The translations under genes and the position numbers were made by a program. This document shows positions 34,462 through 44,845 of a stretch of 64,000 nt of DNA, piece by piece. Positions within the stretch are counted from its first letter, which is position 1, and each line of letters opens with the position of its first letter. Source of the stretch: Paenibacillus rigui (GTDB taxonomy: Bacteria > Bacillota > Bacilli > Paenibacillales > NBRC-103111); assembly GCF_002234615.1 (NCBI RefSeq), contig NZ_NMQW01000005.1, positions 62,001 through 126,000 on the forward strand. The letters are read 5' to 3'. The notes beneath the pieces were generated by a model. It had not been told where the DNA came from and searched no databases. It was given only the letters and a program-made list of their open reading frames with translations.

Positions 34462-34473
34462 CAGCGTATTAAT
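34444..34473 (+). promoter_or_regulatory. Sigma-A type promoter of the gcvT operon
   Basis: A perfect TTGACA (34444-34449) is followed after 18 bases by TATTAA (34468-34473), about 50 bases before the gcvT start. Confidence 0.6.
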
Positions 34474-34524
34474 GAAACTATAGAGGGCTGGTGATTCCAC
34501 TGTCCCCTAACGGAGGTGACCCTC

Positions 34525-35634
34525 ATGACCGGGTTGAAAAAAACGCCGTTATTCCCACTATATGCCGGGTATCCCGGTGTCCGCTGTATCGATTTTGGAG
34601 GCTGGCTCCTTCCGGTTCAATTCTCGGGTATTCAAAAGGAGCATGAAGCCGTTCGTCAACGGGCCGGCCTGTTCGATGTTTCGCATATGGGTGAATTTCT
34701 GGTCACGGGACGGCAGGCCCAAGCCTTTGTACAGCGGATCACTACCAATGACGCAGCCCGTTTATCCGACGGTCAAGCGCAGTACTCCCTAATGTGTTAT
34801 GGAGACGGGGGCGTTGTCGACGATTTGCTCGTATACCGGCTGAAAAAGGACCGATACCTGCTCGTCGTGAATGCATCGAATATCGATAAAGACTGGGCCT
34901 GGCTGCAGGACCAGCTCATCGACGGGGTGACGCTGGAAAACCAGTCCGATACGACCGCCCTTCTGGCGCTTCAAGGACCGCTCGCAGCGGATATTCTAGC
35001 TCGCAGCTCCGAAGCACGGGCGGTGCAGCTGCCGCCGTTTCATTTCCTTCATGAGGCCTCAATTGGCGGTACCACGGCCCTAATCTCCCGCACAGGCTAT
35101 ACCGGCGAGGACGGCTTCGAGCTCTACCTTCCGGCGGAGGCTGCCGTCACGGTCTGGAACGCGCTGCTGGAAGCCGGGGAACCGCTCGGCCTCGTGCCCG
35201 CCGGTCTCGGCGCACGCGATACGCTTCGCTTCGAGGCACGGCTGCCGCTGTACGGCCAGGAGCTGTCGCCGTTCATCTCGCCGCTCGAGGCGGGACTGAG
35301 CCCCTTCGTCAAGCTGGCGAAGGGGGAGTTCATCGGGCGCGAAGCGCTGCTGGAGCAGCAGGCGAAGGGCATTCCGCGCAAGCTCATAGGCATTGAAATG
35401 CTGGAGCGCGGCATTCCCCGTTCGCATTACCCCATCTATGCCGACGGTCAACTCATCGGCGAGGTGACGACCGGGACGCAATCGCCGACACTTAAGCGGG
35501 CGCTTGGCCTGGCGCTGGTCCAAACCGCATTTTCCAAGCACGGCACCGAGTGCACGGTAGACATCCGCGGCAATCGGCTGAGGGCTGTTGTAGTCCAAAC
35601 TCCCTTTTACCGCAAAAATGCGAGCACCCCTTAA
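34525..35634 (+). CDS. gcvT: Aminomethyltransferase (glycine cleavage T protein)
   Basis: A 369-residue tetrahydrofolate-dependent enzyme that releases ammonia from the aminomethyl-lipoyl H protein and forms methylene-THF. Family landmarks include [10 protein letters not shown] near residue 48, TNDAARL, and [13 protein letters not shown] (about 189-201), followed by a C-terminal barrel domain. CGGAGG at 34511-34516 sits 8 nt before ATG 34525, so this start is preferred over GTG 34516. It is the first gene of the gcvT-gcvPA-gcvPB operon. Confidence 0.95.
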   Translation: MTGLKKTPLFPLYAGYPGVRCIDFGGWLLPVQFSGIQKEHEAVRQRAGLFDVSHMGEFLVTGRQAQAFVQRITTNDAARLSDGQAQYSLMCYGDGGVVDDLLVYRLKKDRYLLVVNASNIDKDWAWLQDQLIDGVTLENQSDTTALLALQGPLAADILARSSEARAVQLPPFHFLHEASIGGTTALISRTGYTGEDGFELYLPAEAAVTVWNALLEAGEPLGLVPAGLGARDTLRFEARLPLYGQELSPFISPLEAGLSPFVKLAKGEFIGREALLEQQAKGIPRKLIGIEMLERGIPRSHYPIYADGQLIGEVTTGTQSPTLKRALGLALVQTAFSKHGTECTVDIRGNRLRAVVVQTPFYRKNASTP

Positions 35635-35745
35635 ATGTTATCCATACCACTTCCACTTCCTCCATCTGACCCCATCGTCCCTATGCCTGTATAAGCATCT
35701 TCCCAACCTTCCATTCCCACCATGCCTATAAGGAGTGATTCGTCG

Positions 35746-37110
35746 ATGAGCACTTCCCACCGTTATTTGCCTATGACCGATAAGGACCGGACCGACATGC
35801 TGAAAACCATCGGCGTCGAATCCGTCGAAGCCTTGTTTCGCGATATTCCCGAAGCGATCCGCTACAACGGAACGCTGCCGATGTCCGGTCGGCTGGATGA
35901 AAGAGCGCTGCTCCGGCATATGAAGGGGCTTGCCGAGCGGAATGCAGACACGGAGCAGTATACAAGCTTTCTGGGGGCAGGCATTTATGACCACCATGTG
36001 CCTGTCGTCATTCAGCATCTGGCGTCACGCTCTGAATTTTATACGGCCTATACGCCGTATCAGCCGGAAATTAGCCAAGGCGAGCTGCAGGCTATTTTCG
36101 AGTTTCAGTCGTACATTTGTGAGCTGACCGGCATGGCGGTAGCTAATGCCAGCATGTACGACGGGGCTACGGCCCTCGGCGAAGCGGGTGCTTTGGCCTG
36201 CTCAGCTGCACAGCGGAAGCGTCTTGTGATCTCCCGAACGGTCCATCCTGAGGCTCGGGAGATGGTGCGGACCATGGCCCGGGGCTTGAATTTGCAGGTG
36301 ACCGAAATCGATTACGCCGACGGCGTAACGGATCTCGACAAGCTGCAGGCCGCCGTACGTGCGGAGGATACTGCCGCCGTTCTCATTCAATCGCCGAACT
36401 TCTTCGGCTGCATCGAGGACCTTCAAGCGATAGAGCCGATCATTCACGGACAAAAGGGACTGCTTGTCGTAAGCACGAACCCGCTCTCCCTCGGACTTCT
36501 GGAAGCCCCGGGCCGGCTCGGGGCCGACATTGTGGTGGGCGATGCCCAGCCGCTCGGCATCCACCCGGCGTTCGGCGGGCCGACATGCGGTTTTTTTGCG
36601 GTCACTGAACCGCTCATGCGCCGCATCCCCGGCCGCATCGTCGGGCAAACCGTGGACCGGGACGGCAAGCGCGGCTTTGTCTTGACGCTGCAGGCCCGGG
36701 AGCAGCATATTCGCCGGGAGAAGGCGACGTCGAACATTTGCTCCAACCAGGCGCTGCTTGCCTTGTGCGCATCGGTTTATTTGTCCGTCATGGGCAAGCA
36801 GGGGCTGCAGGAGGCTGCCGCACTAAACTGGCATAAAGCCCATTATGCCGCCCGTGAGCTTTCAACAAAGCTGAACGGTGCGGCGCTTCCGTTTCAAGCA
36901 CCCTTTTTCAACGAATTCGTGCTGAAGCTTCCTCTGGAAGCGGACTTGCATCAGCTGAATGAACAGCTGCTTGAGGCCGGCTTTATCGGGGGATTGGACC
37001 TTGGCCGTCTGTATCCCGAGCTTCATCAGCACCTGCTGGTTGCCGTTACCGAGAAACGGACGAAGGACGAAATCGATGCTTTTACAGCCATATTGGGGGA
37101 ATGGTTATGA
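35746..37110 (+). CDS. gcvPA: Glycine dehydrogenase (decarboxylating) subunit 1
   Basis: A 454-residue N-terminal half of the P protein, as in Firmicutes with a split enzyme. Typical segments are [13 protein letters not shown] (after residue 65), [14 protein letters not shown], and [10 protein letters not shown]. With gcvPB it decarboxylates glycine using PLP. ATG 35746 has AAGGAG 10 nt upstream; the longer frame from 35722 overlaps that site. It overlaps gcvPB by 4 bases. The gap 35635-35745 shows no gene. Confidence 0.95.
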   Translation: MSTSHRYLPMTDKDRTDMLKTIGVESVEALFRDIPEAIRYNGTLPMSGRLDERALLRHMKGLAERNADTEQYTSFLGAGIYDHHVPVVIQHLASRSEFYTAYTPYQPEISQGELQAIFEFQSYICELTGMAVANASMYDGATALGEAGALACSAAQRKRLVISRTVHPEAREMVRTMARGLNLQVTEIDYADGVTDLDKLQAAVRAEDTAAVLIQSPNFFGCIEDLQAIEPIIHGQKGLLVVSTNPLSLGLLEAPGRLGADIVVGDAQPLGIHPAFGGPTCGFFAVTEPLMRRIPGRIVGQTVDRDGKRGFVLTLQAREQHIRREKATSNICSNQALLALCASVYLSVMGKQGLQEAAALNWHKAHYAARELSTKLNGAALPFQAPFFNEFVLKLPLEADLHQLNEQLLEAGFIGGLDLGRLYPELHQHLLVAVTEKRTKDEIDAFTAILGEWL

Positions 37111-38567
37111 AACCGGACAAAGCGCTTATTTTCGAGCTGAGCCAGCCGGGGCGCGTCGCTTACTCCTTGCCTGAGTGCGATGTCCCTGAAACCGACCCGT
37201 TGGAGACGATCCCGGCGCATCTGCTTCGCAGCGTCCCGGCACAGCTCCCCGAGGTCTACGAGGTCGATGTGATCCGGCATTACACAGAGCTGTCCCGACG
37301 CAACTTCGGTGTGGACAACGGCTTTTATCCCCTTGGCTCCTGCACGATGAAATACAATCCGAAGATTAATGAAGATACCGCCCGATTCCCCGGCTTTGCC
37401 GCCATTCATCCGTACCAGCCCGAATCCAGTGTTCAAGGCGCACTGGAGCTTATGTTCACCCTGCAAAACGATCTGGCTGCGCTCACCGGCATGGACGAGG
37501 TCACGCTGCAGCCTGCGGCCGGCGCCCATGGCGAATGGACCGGGCTCATGATGATCCGGGCGTATCACGAAAGCCGCGGCGAGCAGCGAACTCAGGTTAT
37601 CGTCCCGGACTCATCGCACGGCACGAACCCGGCCAGCGCCACGGCAGCCGGCTTCCGTACACTGACGATTCCGTCGAACGAGCGCGGACTCGTCGACCTC
37701 GAAGCGCTGCGCGAAGCTGTGGGGCCGCAGACCGCGGCACTCATGCTCACGAACCCGAGCACCCTTGGCTTATTCGAGGAACACATTGTAGAGATTGCCG
37801 CTATCGTTCATGAGGCGGGGGGACTGCTCTACTACGACGGCGCCAATTCCAATGCGATTATGGGCATTACCCGCCCGGGCGATATGGGCTTTGACGTCGT
37901 GCATTTGAACTTGCACAAAACGATGAGCACCCCGCACGGCGGAGGCGGGCCGGGCTCAGGTCCGGTCGGGGTGAAGACGAAGCTGATTCCTTTTCTTCCT
38001 AAGCCCGTTGCAGCCAAGCGGAGCGACGGCACCTTTTATCTCGATTACGAACGTCCCCATTCCATCGGCAGGGTGAAGGCCTACTACGGCAACTTCGGCA
38101 TCCTCGTCCGTGCCTACACCTATATTCGCACCTATGGGCCGGAAGGGCTGCGGCAAGTATCCGAATGCGCCGTTCTGAACGCAAACTACATGATGCACCG
38201 GCTGGCCCCTTATTTCGAGCTTCCTTACCCCGGCGTCTGCAAGCATGAATTCGTGATGTCCGGGCGCAGCTTGAAAAAATACGGCGTCCGGACCCTGGAC
38301 CTCGCCAAACGGCTGCTGGACTTCGGCTACCATCCGCCGACTATTTATTTTCCACTCAATGTAGAGGAATGCATCATGATCGAACCGACGGAGACGGAAA
38401 GCAAAGAAACGCTGGATGCGTTCATCGACACGATGATCCGCATTGTCAAGGAAGCGGAAACCGACCCCGGCCTTCTGCTGAATGCCCCTCATGGGACAGC
38501 CGTTCGGAGGCTGGATGAAACGACCGCTGCACGCAAGCCGGTGCTGAACTGCTCGTGCGGCGGGTAA
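37107..38567 (+). CDS. gcvPB: Glycine dehydrogenase (decarboxylating) subunit 2
   Basis: A 486-residue PLP-carrying half of the P protein. The PLP lysine is Lys271 in [18 protein letters not shown], and the preceding [10 protein letters not shown] segment is conserved. ATG 37107 lies 6 nt after GGGGGA; ATG 37101 directly abuts it. It ends the glycine cleavage operon and faces the MFS gene, with a long hairpin between. Confidence 0.95.
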   Translation: MKPDKALIFELSQPGRVAYSLPECDVPETDPLETIPAHLLRSVPAQLPEVYEVDVIRHYTELSRRNFGVDNGFYPLGSCTMKYNPKINEDTARFPGFAAIHPYQPESSVQGALELMFTLQNDLAALTGMDEVTLQPAAGAHGEWTGLMMIRAYHESRGEQRTQVIVPDSSHGTNPASATAAGFRTLTIPSNERGLVDLEALREAVGPQTAALMLTNPSTLGLFEEHIVEIAAIVHEAGGLLYYDGANSNAIMGITRPGDMGFDVVHLNLHKTMSTPHGGGGPGSGPVGVKTKLIPFLPKPVAAKRSDGTFYLDYERPHSIGRVKAYYGNFGILVRAYTYIRTYGPEGLRQVSECAVLNANYMMHRLAPYFELPYPGVCKHEFVMSGRSLKKYGVRTLDLAKRLLDFGYHPPTIYFPLNVEECIMIEPTETESKETLDAFIDTMIRIVKEAETDPGLLLNAPHGTAVRRLDETTAARKPVLNCSCGG

Positions 38568-38605
38568 GTCCGCCCTCTCTAATCTACTTGTGTCCAATAA
38601 CAAAC

Positions 38606-38651
38606 AACCTCCGGCTCGTTCTGTCTTTACGACAGCATCGAACCGGAGGTT
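38606..38651. terminator. Hairpin terminator between gcvPB and the MFS gene
   Basis: AACCTCCGGCTCG pairs with CGAACCGGAGGTT (one mismatch), and an inner CTGTC/GACAG stem closes the loop. On the minus strand it is followed by GTTTGTTATT, so it suits the MFS gene best. On the plus strand no U-tract follows. Confidence 0.6.
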
Positions 38652-38712
38652 ATGGAGGGTATGCATACGGACAAGCTGCTGCGCTTATCCTTGTTGTTGT
38701 TCCTGCCAAGCC

Positions 38713-40041
38713 TCAGCCTGATTTCGCCTCGCTTAAGGAAGGGTTCGCCGATGAAGGCTGCTGCCCTGCTGCAGGATTTGCCCCTTGCCCTTGTTCTTGC
38801 TCTTGCTCTTGCTCTTGCTCCAGATCTTGTTGCGCTTCCTTCTTCTCGGAACGGAGCAGCAGCAGCCCCAGGAGCGCAAACAGCGCAGCGACTCCGAGAA
38901 TGAGCTGCATGGACACGCTGTTCATGAGTGCAGTGCTCAGCAGCGGCCCAATCGTCCCCCGAATGCCGAACAGCATCAAATGAAGGCCGAAGACGACCGC
39001 CTCTTTGCCTTTGGCAATGCGGAACACATACGTCAGACAGCCGATATCCCAAATTGCATCGCCAAAGCCCTGAAGACCTCCGGCAATAATCGCAGCCGGA
39101 TAATTCCCGACAAAGCCATACAAGAGCGGTACCAGCACATAACCGAGAAATCCGAACGTCAGCGCCGTCTTGGGGGAATAGCGGTCAATGACCCAGCCCA
39201 TGGTCAAGTAAGCCAGAAACAAGCACGTAAAGTACGCTACACGAATGTAACCGATTTCCAGATTGCTTAAATTGAGCATGGAAACCTGGATAATAAAATA
39301 CAACGGATTGGCCAGCAAATTCCCGAAGCCCGCCAATGTCGTGGCGGATAAGAACAGCACCAGGGCTTTATTCCCTTTAATTAGCTGCAGCTGCTTGAAA
39401 AACGTCATTCTTTCTTTTCGGGCCGCTTTGGCCTTGGAGACCGCCTCAGGCTCCAGCTCTTTTACCCGCTGGAAACACAGAATGGACAGAATGCCCAACA
39501 CAGAGGCTGCGATGATAATCTCGGAGCTGCCTCTATGGTCTATCCACAGACCGACAAGGTACGCCATCGGGATCATCAATATGCCCATGACCACGCGTAC
39601 ATTTCCCATCAGCCTTCCCCTCAGCGAAGGAGGGTAGATTTGCGTGATCACCGCTGCATAGGCCGGAGCCTGAATGCCCATCAACAGCTGAAATACCAGG
39701 GCTACGGTCACGAATACCCAGGGCGCCGTGAAAAAAGCCGGAACCAGAATTAATGATCTGGCGATCAGTTGGGGGATGACCACGTAAGGCTTCGGATTCC
39801 CCCGCTCCACAAGTCCCGCCCACAACGGCGAGAAAAGCAGCCCGATGGCCGGGGCCGCGGTCAGCAGGCCAACTTGAAAATCACTTGCGCCATTGCGAAT
39901 CGAAATCGGCACATAAAATTGGTTAAACACCACGTTAAACAAGCTGAACAATGCGGCCCCGAATAAATCCCAGCGAAAATTGTGCCAGGTGGTCTGATTC
40001 AACTGCAGCCCCAAAAAAGTAACGTACCTCTCTGTTTTCAT
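38713..40041 (-). CDS. Major facilitator superfamily transporter with acidic Gln-Glu tail
   Basis: A 442-residue inner-membrane transporter with about 12 hydrophobic segments and MFS loop motifs such as YPPSLRGRLMGN between helices in the first half. The last 45 residues are hydrophilic and include a QEQEQEQEQ run encoded by a six-base tandem repeat. This tail lies in the cytoplasm and probably varies between strains. The substrate is unknown, and neither neighbour points to one. The only ribosome-site candidate, AGGAG, is 11 nt from the ATG, so the start is less certain. Confidence 0.85.
   Translation of the reverse strand: MKTERYVTFLGLQLNQTTWHNFRWDLFGAALFSLFNVVFNQFYVPISIRNGASDFQVGLLTAAPAIGLLFSPLWAGLVERGNPKPYVVIPQLIARSLILVPAFFTAPWVFVTVALVFQLLMGIQAPAYAAVITQIYPPSLRGRLMGNVRVVMGILMIPMAYLVGLWIDHRGSSEIIIAASVLGILSILCFQRVKELEPEAVSKAKAARKERMTFFKQLQLIKGNKALVLFLSATTLAGFGNLLANPLYFIIQVSMLNLSNLEIGYIRVAYFTCLFLAYLTMGWVIDRYSPKTALTFGFLGYVLVPLLYGFVGNYPAAIIAGGLQGFGDAIWDIGCLTYVFRIAKGKEAVVFGLHLMLFGIRGTIGPLLSTALMNSVSMQLILGVAALFALLGLLLLRSEKKEAQQDLEQEQEQEQEQGQGANPAAGQQPSSANPSLSEAKSG
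38790..38821. repeat. Six-base tandem repeat in the MFS gene 3' end
   Basis: About four to five copies of CTTGCT (minus strand GAGCAA) encode alternating Gln and Glu. In-frame unit changes would alter the tail length by two residues without breaking the gene. Confidence 0.75.
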
Positions 40042-40228
40042 TCGGCGTCCGGCTCCTAGTATCGTCAGGTTAACTTCGTAAAATGGATGAATTCTTAACT
40101 AGAATCCCACTTTTGTTACCGAAGTTCAAGTCGCAGAAACCGCCGATTTGGTTACTAAATCCATCCCATAATCGCTAAAGGTCCGTTGTATACGACACGG
40201 GTGGGAATTACGGGGAATTCTGGGGGAG

Positions 40229-41227
40229 TTACAAGCTTTCCAATAAATCCGGCAGCTCCACCCAATGATGCTCAATCCAATGCATTTCTTCAACGAACCG
40301 TCCGAGCAATCCGCGCAACTCGCTCTCCATCCGCACTTCCGTACGAAGCCACCAGATCGATTCAATCAAGTACAGCATCTTCATTGCCTTAGCCAGCTTG
40401 TCCCTCGGCACTGCCACATGCTCCCGGTACCCCTCCACCAACGCCCGGGCGATCTCTACTTTCACTTGGCCTCCTTGTAAAGCACCAGATAATAAAGCCC
40501 GGACCAAATCAATTTCCTGATAAGCCATCGACATTCTGTCAAAATCGACAATACCGGCCAATCCCTGCTCATGCAGCAAAATATTGTCCACCCATAAGTC
40601 CCAATGCAGCCAGCCGGTTTGAAAGGATTCAAACATACGAAAATCAGTGGATTCAACAATGGCGTGTGAACGCCGCAGCCATTCCATGACAGTCCCATCC
40701 CCCGCTGCTTCGGCTTTCTCCCAGTTGCCCTTCCACTCTCGCAAATAGGCCCCCCTGTCCGGCTTCCAGGCCGATTGACTTAACGGCGGCACAGAACGCA
40801 GCCACTTATGCATTCGCCCCGTCGCAGCGCCAAGCTCATACATTTGGGCTGCATTCAAGCTGCCGGCCTGCCCGGTGGAGCCGTCAATCCAATCCTGCAC
40901 CGTATAAAGTAAACCTGACGGTGTTTCCTGTATAAAATACCCCTCACCAAGATATACATCTGGGCAGGGTATTCCGGCTAGACAAAGTCCGTGCTGGAGC
41001 TGCAGCGTCCTCTCAATTGACCTTCTTCTTTCCGGGTTTGAATTTAATTTGTACCGATCCGGATGGTAGTATTTTACGAATATGATTCCGCGGTCCGTGA
41101 CCATCTTCCACTTGACGTTGAGCCAGCCGTTATCGACACTTGCCACTTCCATCACAGAAAATCCGAACCGTTCTTTAAGATGCGCTGCGATTTCTGCTGC
41201 CCAGCGTTCTTTCACATCTTCAGTCAT
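40229..41227 (-). CDS. Aminoglycoside phosphotransferase (APH)-fold kinase
   Basis: A 332-residue member of the APH/CotS-like small-molecule kinase fold. The catalytic loop reads LHWDLWVDN with Asp210 and Asn215, and the metal-binding DFD is at 228-230. The N-lobe lysine is in IIFVKYY. ATG 41227 has AAAGGA about 10 nt upstream; ATG 41248 has none. It stands alone between an MFS gene and a pseudogene. These kinases phosphorylate many targets, so resistance should not be assumed. Confidence 0.82.
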   Translation of the reverse strand: MTEDVKERWAAEIAAHLKERFGFSVMEVASVDNGWLNVKWKMVTDRGIIFVKYYHPDRYKLNSNPERRRSIERTLQLQHGLCLAGIPCPDVYLGEGYFIQETPSGLLYTVQDWIDGSTGQAGSLNAAQMYELGAATGRMHKWLRSVPPLSQSAWKPDRGAYLREWKGNWEKAEAAGDGTVMEWLRRSHAIVESTDFRMFESFQTGWLHWDLWVDNILLHEQGLAGIVDFDRMSMAYQEIDLVRALLSGALQGGQVKVEIARALVEGYREHVAVPRDKLAKAMKMLYLIESIWWLRTEVRMESELRGLLGRFVEEMHWIEHHWVELPDLLESL

Positions 41228-41333
41228 AAGGCGGAAATTCCTTTCCATGCTTAATAGCTTGCTGATAATTGTCCAGTAAGTAACGTCAAACTAAAACCAT
41301 TCCGGTAAATCTTCCTCCTTAGCCTATTGGAGC

Positions 41334-41815
41334 CTAGTCAATAACACCGTATGACTTTAAAGTTCGTAGTCTTTCCAAAGTAATCCATCCACGCCACTCC
41401 GATTCGATAGCCGGGGAGAGTGTAGCCCAGGTAATCGGCCATCCCCCATCTTCTTGTTGCTGGTTAATGAGAAAAGCAATATGGCTTTTGATGTCTTCAT
41501 TTGAGATAAATTTTCTTGAATAGCTCGTAGATGTGGGACACCAATCTAGTATTTTGTGAACATATCCTTCTGCAAGTGGATTTCGTTCAATTACCTCCGG
41601 TTTGCTTATCCAAGCATCCAAACGCCTCCAATGCTCAATTCTCGCGCTGCCTTTGGGGGCATTCTCCAAAAAAGCAATGATTTGGACCAGGTCATGAAAA
41701 CCTGCTGGAAGCCCTTTTTTCGAAATAATCCCAAATATACTTTACATTTTTCAAGGGCTGTTTGTTGTTTTCTCTTTTCCACCACGGAGGATGAGGATAC
41801 GCATATGCACATTTT
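41334..41815 (-). pseudogene. Decayed prenyltransferase/terpene-cyclase-like toroid gene
   Basis: The last 130 codons read cleanly (ending NQQQEDGGWPITW...LRTLKSYGVID) and resemble the C-terminus of proteins with an alpha/alpha toroid of the prenyltransferase/squalene-cyclase kind, normally near 280-300 residues. The open frame begins after a stop at about 41749 and has only a TTG as possible start (41669). Just upstream, another frame reads AYPHPPWWKRENN, a motif expected earlier in the same protein. One frameshift near the A run at 41715-41720 therefore separates the two parts. Everything before about 41818 is lost, so the gene is 5'-truncated and frameshifted. Confidence 0.65.
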
Positions 41816-41937
41816 AAAACAAGGCTCTGTTAAATTTTAATGTTGATTATTGTGATGAAAGAATGAGGGAATTCCATTTTGAGGAATCCCTCACTTTTAT
41901 TCTTAATCACCTAAATAGTTGAAGTTATATTTGGTGT

Positions 41938-42414
41938 TTAATAGTTCTTTAAATATATAACTTTATCACTTCTTTCCACTTGAAAAGTTAAATCTTCTTC
42001 TGCATTAAGCACAGATGCAGAGGTTACTTCTGTTCCATTTTCACCCGTAAAATAGATGCCATACCCATTGTTTTCAGGGTATCCATACAAATAACAAACT
42101 ACTTTTCCATTCCTCATAAATACTATTTGGTTCATTCCTTCATTTACTGTTTCACTGATGTTATCCCATTTATATCCAACTGTTTCGTATATCGTATCTT
42201 TTGTTGTATAGGGGTCAAAAGAGTAAACTACATCCCATTCAAATGGGGTTATATCGTTTAAATTCACCGTTTTAACAAATTGTTCAATAGATAACACTTC
42301 TTCTTTCAATAAATCTGCATTAACTTCCCATATATCTTTCTTTATTAGACCTATTAATACAGCAATAAATAAAATAATAATTGCCACTATAACTATTGTT
42401 TTTTTGTTTTTCAA
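41938..42414 (-). CDS. Small membrane-anchored protein of unknown function
   Basis: A 158-residue protein with a short basic start and one N-terminal helix (about 6-24, IVIVAIIILFIAVLIGLI), followed by an extracellular domain of about 130 residues with no motif I recognise. No lipobox or cleavage site is evident, so it is probably anchored by the helix. Its base composition is much more AT-rich than its neighbours, suggesting recent transfer together with the surrounding 41820-42600 stretch. The gap 41816-41937 shows no gene. Confidence 0.6.
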   Translation of the reverse strand: MKNKKTIVIVAIIILFIAVLIGLIKKDIWEVNADLLKEEVLSIEQFVKTVNLNDITPFEWDVVYSFDPYTTKDTIYETVGYKWDNISETVNEGMNQIVFMRNGKVVCYLYGYPENNGYGIYFTGENGTEVTSASVLNAEEDLTFQVERSDKVIYLKNY

Positions 42415-42594
42415 TTTAACACTTTCCTTCTTTCACATAATAAATTCTTCTATATACAAATTCTTTTGCACGATGCAACATCTTTATCCCCTCCAAGCCC
42501 TCATTCCCCCATTCCCAATATATCCATACTTTACCATACCGAACTGACGCTTGAACACAACCGTTTCCTTTCCCTTGCCCTTTTATCCCTAGTA

Positions 42595-42631
42595 GAAAAA
42601 ACACTCCCCCATGCCTCAACCATGGGAGAGT
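42595..42631 (-). terminator. Terminator of the PL1 pectate lyase gene
   Basis: On the minus strand CACTCTCCCATG pairs with CATGGGGGAGTG (one mismatch) around a 6-base loop, followed by six T. It lies 16 bases after the lyase stop. Confidence 0.9.
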
Positions 42632-42646
42632 GAATTCTTTCAACAA

Positions 42647-44734
42647 TTAGTAGCTGGTCAACAGCCAGTTGACCTTGGACCAGGTGAGCTTGCCGGCACC
42701 TGAGCCGTTCGAGGCGCTCAATCTAGCTTTAAGCGTAGACGGATCATCAGGACTGTAGCTGTATGGCAGCGCAGTGAAGCCGTTCCACGAGAACGCCTTG
42801 ACCGGAGCCGGTACAGGGGCCAACGGACTTCCTGACGTATCACTATCTCCTCTGAAAGTCGTTCCGTTCAGAGAGTAAATCGTATCCAGCGCGCGGATTT
42901 TCCCGGTGTAGCTTGCATCTGCCGGATCGGCCTGGTTGTTGCGGATCGGAGAAGCCACATCAATGATGACCGATTTCTCCAACTGTACAGCGCCGCTCTC
43001 AGTAGAAATGGCACCATTGCTGGTTACGCCGAAATGATAGCCTTTAGAGGCAATAGCTGTCTCCATTGCAGAGGTTATTTTTTGCTTGGCCGCCCAAGCA
43101 CTCGCATTATCCATCACGATGTTGTACGCGTGAGCGTTGCCCCCACGAAGACGAGGCATCCGGTCTTGAATGTCTTTATAGTAATTATGATGCAAAGTTA
43201 CTTGAAGATTGGCATTGTCCGAGGCGAATTCCGTAGCCCCTACCAAATGCCCCTTTTTCTGACCTGCCGCAATGGCGATAATATCGCTTTTGCTGAGTCC
43301 GATCGCACTGCTTCTCAAATAAGCGTACATGGGATAAGCGGACGGGTTCGCTTCCATCGCATTGATTTGCTGAGTCACCCAGCTGTTCGCGCTTTGATCG
43401 TCTCCCTTGAAGGTGGACCAGGAGACGGTGACGCCGCTGCTGCCTTTTTTCACATCAACCAATCCGTCATAAGCTTTATTGAAGGTACAATGGTCGATCC
43501 ATACTTTGGTGCTCGCACCTTCCACCGTAATGTAATCCCAGTCGTTCTTGTCATAATTGCCTTTGGTCGACTCATCCCACTCCCACAACTCATCGAATTC
43601 CAGGTTGCGGATAATGACATTGTTCACGTATTTAATATCCAGCGAAGCATGCTTGATTTTGGCGCCGTTAGCGGAGAAAATCGTCAGACCGTCGAAGCCG
43701 TCAATATAAATTTTGCTCACACCGGTTGTCAGCAGTACCGGATGCGTGAGCGGGCTATTGTTAGCCACAAAAGGCATGACTTGTGCCCCTGTCGGGATTT
43801 CATTCCAGCCAAGGTTCAGGTCATTCATAATTTCGACGACCTTGTAGCCGGAGTTTTTTTTCAATGCCACGGCAAGATCGGTCGCATTGTATACTTTTTT
43901 GTAACGTGCATCCGTCTCGGGAATGTTGCCTCCGCCCGTATTGCCGGTCGAGAAGCCCGCAAGATTGTACTCGCTTAAAGCACCAGGAGCCGGTGTTGGC
44001 GTTGGTGTTGGTGTTGGTGTTGGTGTTGGTGTCGGTGTTGGTGTTGGTGTCGGTGTTGGTGTCGGTGTTGGTGTTGGTGTTGGTGTTGGTGTTGGTGTCG
44101 AAGAGGCTGTATCCGAGACCGTCACATTGTCGAATTTGCTTACGGTTTTGTAGGAGACCAGACCGACTGCTCCTGCGGTCAAACTGCTATCCGTTGCGGA
44201 TAGCTGCAAAGCTCCGTTCACGTACATGTTAATTGTGGTGCCGATCATTTCCAGCTTGACCGTATACCATGTACCTGTAGTCAGGCCGAAATTCGTTTTA
44301 CTCACCAGCGTGGTGGTAGAACCGCTTACTTTTTTCCTGATTTCCAGCGTACCGCCGCTGCTATTGTACAACGAGGCCGCATAGAAGTTGTTGCCGTCCA
44401 CGTATCTGCCCGCCACATAGGTGCGGTTCGAGCCGTTAAAATTGTCCACCTTCACATTGGCCTCTACACTGTAATCCGTCCAGGCTTGGCTGCCTGCCGA
44501 AGTGCGGCCCTCGCTCGTGCTGGATTGATAATATACGTAGCTGCCCCCGTCCTGAACGACGGACCATGTGCCTGTGGTTGCGGTCCAGTCGTTAGCATTG
44601 CCATCGTCGAAATTATCGCTGAACAAGGTAGCGGCACTGGCAGGATAAACGACGATAAGGGACATGACTAAAGCTAAGCATAGCGCAAAGGCCGTATTTT
44701 GTTTCCACCGTTTGAAGCGTTGTACTTTGTTCAT
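42647..44734 (-). CDS. Secreted pectate lyase, PL1, with N-terminal LamG-like module
   Basis: A 695-residue exported enzyme. The signal peptide is about residues 1-34 (ends PASAA). A concanavalin-like beta-sandwich module follows (about 36-208), then a Thr-Pro repeat linker (about 211-248) and a PL1 parallel beta-helix. PL1 landmarks are [20 protein letters not shown], with the calcium-binding aspartates, and DRMPRLRGG, with the catalytic arginine. It cleaves polygalacturonate outside the cell by beta-elimination, needing calcium. The module and linker are nearly the same as in the PL9 enzyme at 49715. GGGAGG lies 6 nt before the ATG. Confidence 0.92.
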   Translation of the reverse strand: MNKVQRFKRWKQNTAFALCLALVMSLIVVYPASAATLFSDNFDDGNANDWTATTGTWSVVQDGGSYVYYQSSTSEGRTSAGSQAWTDYSVEANVKVDNFNGSNRTYVAGRYVDGNNFYAASLYNSSGGTLEIRKKVSGSTTTLVSKTNFGLTTGTWYTVKLEMIGTTINMYVNGALQLSATDSSLTAGAVGLVSYKTVSKFDNVTVSDTASSTPTPTPTPTPTPTPTPTPTPTPTPTPTPTPTPTPTPAPGALSEYNLAGFSTGNTGGGNIPETDARYKKVYNATDLAVALKKNSGYKVVEIMNDLNLGWNEIPTGAQVMPFVANNSPLTHPVLLTTGVSKIYIDGFDGLTIFSANGAKIKHASLDIKYVNNVIIRNLEFDELWEWDESTKGNYDKNDWDYITVEGASTKVWIDHCTFNKAYDGLVDVKKGSSGVTVSWSTFKGDDQSANSWVTQQINAMEANPSAYPMYAYLRSSAIGLSKSDIIAIAAGQKKGHLVGATEFASDNANLQVTLHHNYYKDIQDRMPRLRGGNAHAYNIVMDNASAWAAKQKITSAMETAIASKGYHFGVTSNGAISTESGAVQLEKSVIIDVASPIRNNQADPADASYTGKIRALDTIYSLNGTTFRGDSDTSGSPLAPVPAPVKAFSWNGFTALPYSYSPDDPSTLKARLSASNGSGAGKLTWSKVNWLLTSY
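43991..44100. repeat. Thr-Pro linker repeat in the PL1 gene
   Basis: About 18 copies of a six-base unit (GGTGTT/GGTGTC on the plus strand) encode alternating Thr and Pro between the N-terminal module and the lyase domain. Such tracts are prone to length change. Confidence 0.9.
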
Positions 44735-44845
44735 GACTAACCTCCCATGATATGTAGCTTGCTATTGGTCCTGCTTGCATTTACCGATAAACCATTTTGA
44801 AGCTCTTCCTGTCCTTGGTGCCCTGCAGCCTCTCAACAGTAGGCG

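Noticed and set aside
34360-34524. Glycine riboswitch upstream of gcvT
   Set aside because: The leader after the promoter is only about 45 bases and no aptamer-like conserved segments are visible.
40229-41227. Aminoglycoside resistance gene
   Set aside because: Only the general kinase fold motifs are present; nothing points to an antibiotic substrate.
42416-42646. A 76-codon minus-strand frame after the PL1 gene
   Set aside because: It starts inside the strong terminator of the lyase, has no ribosome site and no recognisable protein features.
43034-43978. A 314-codon plus-strand frame
   Set aside because: It is antisense to the clearly recognised PL1 catalytic domain and has no family features.
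43991-44100. Regular short repeats considered as a CRISPR array
   Set aside because: Units are six bases long without spacers and encode a Thr-Pro linker.
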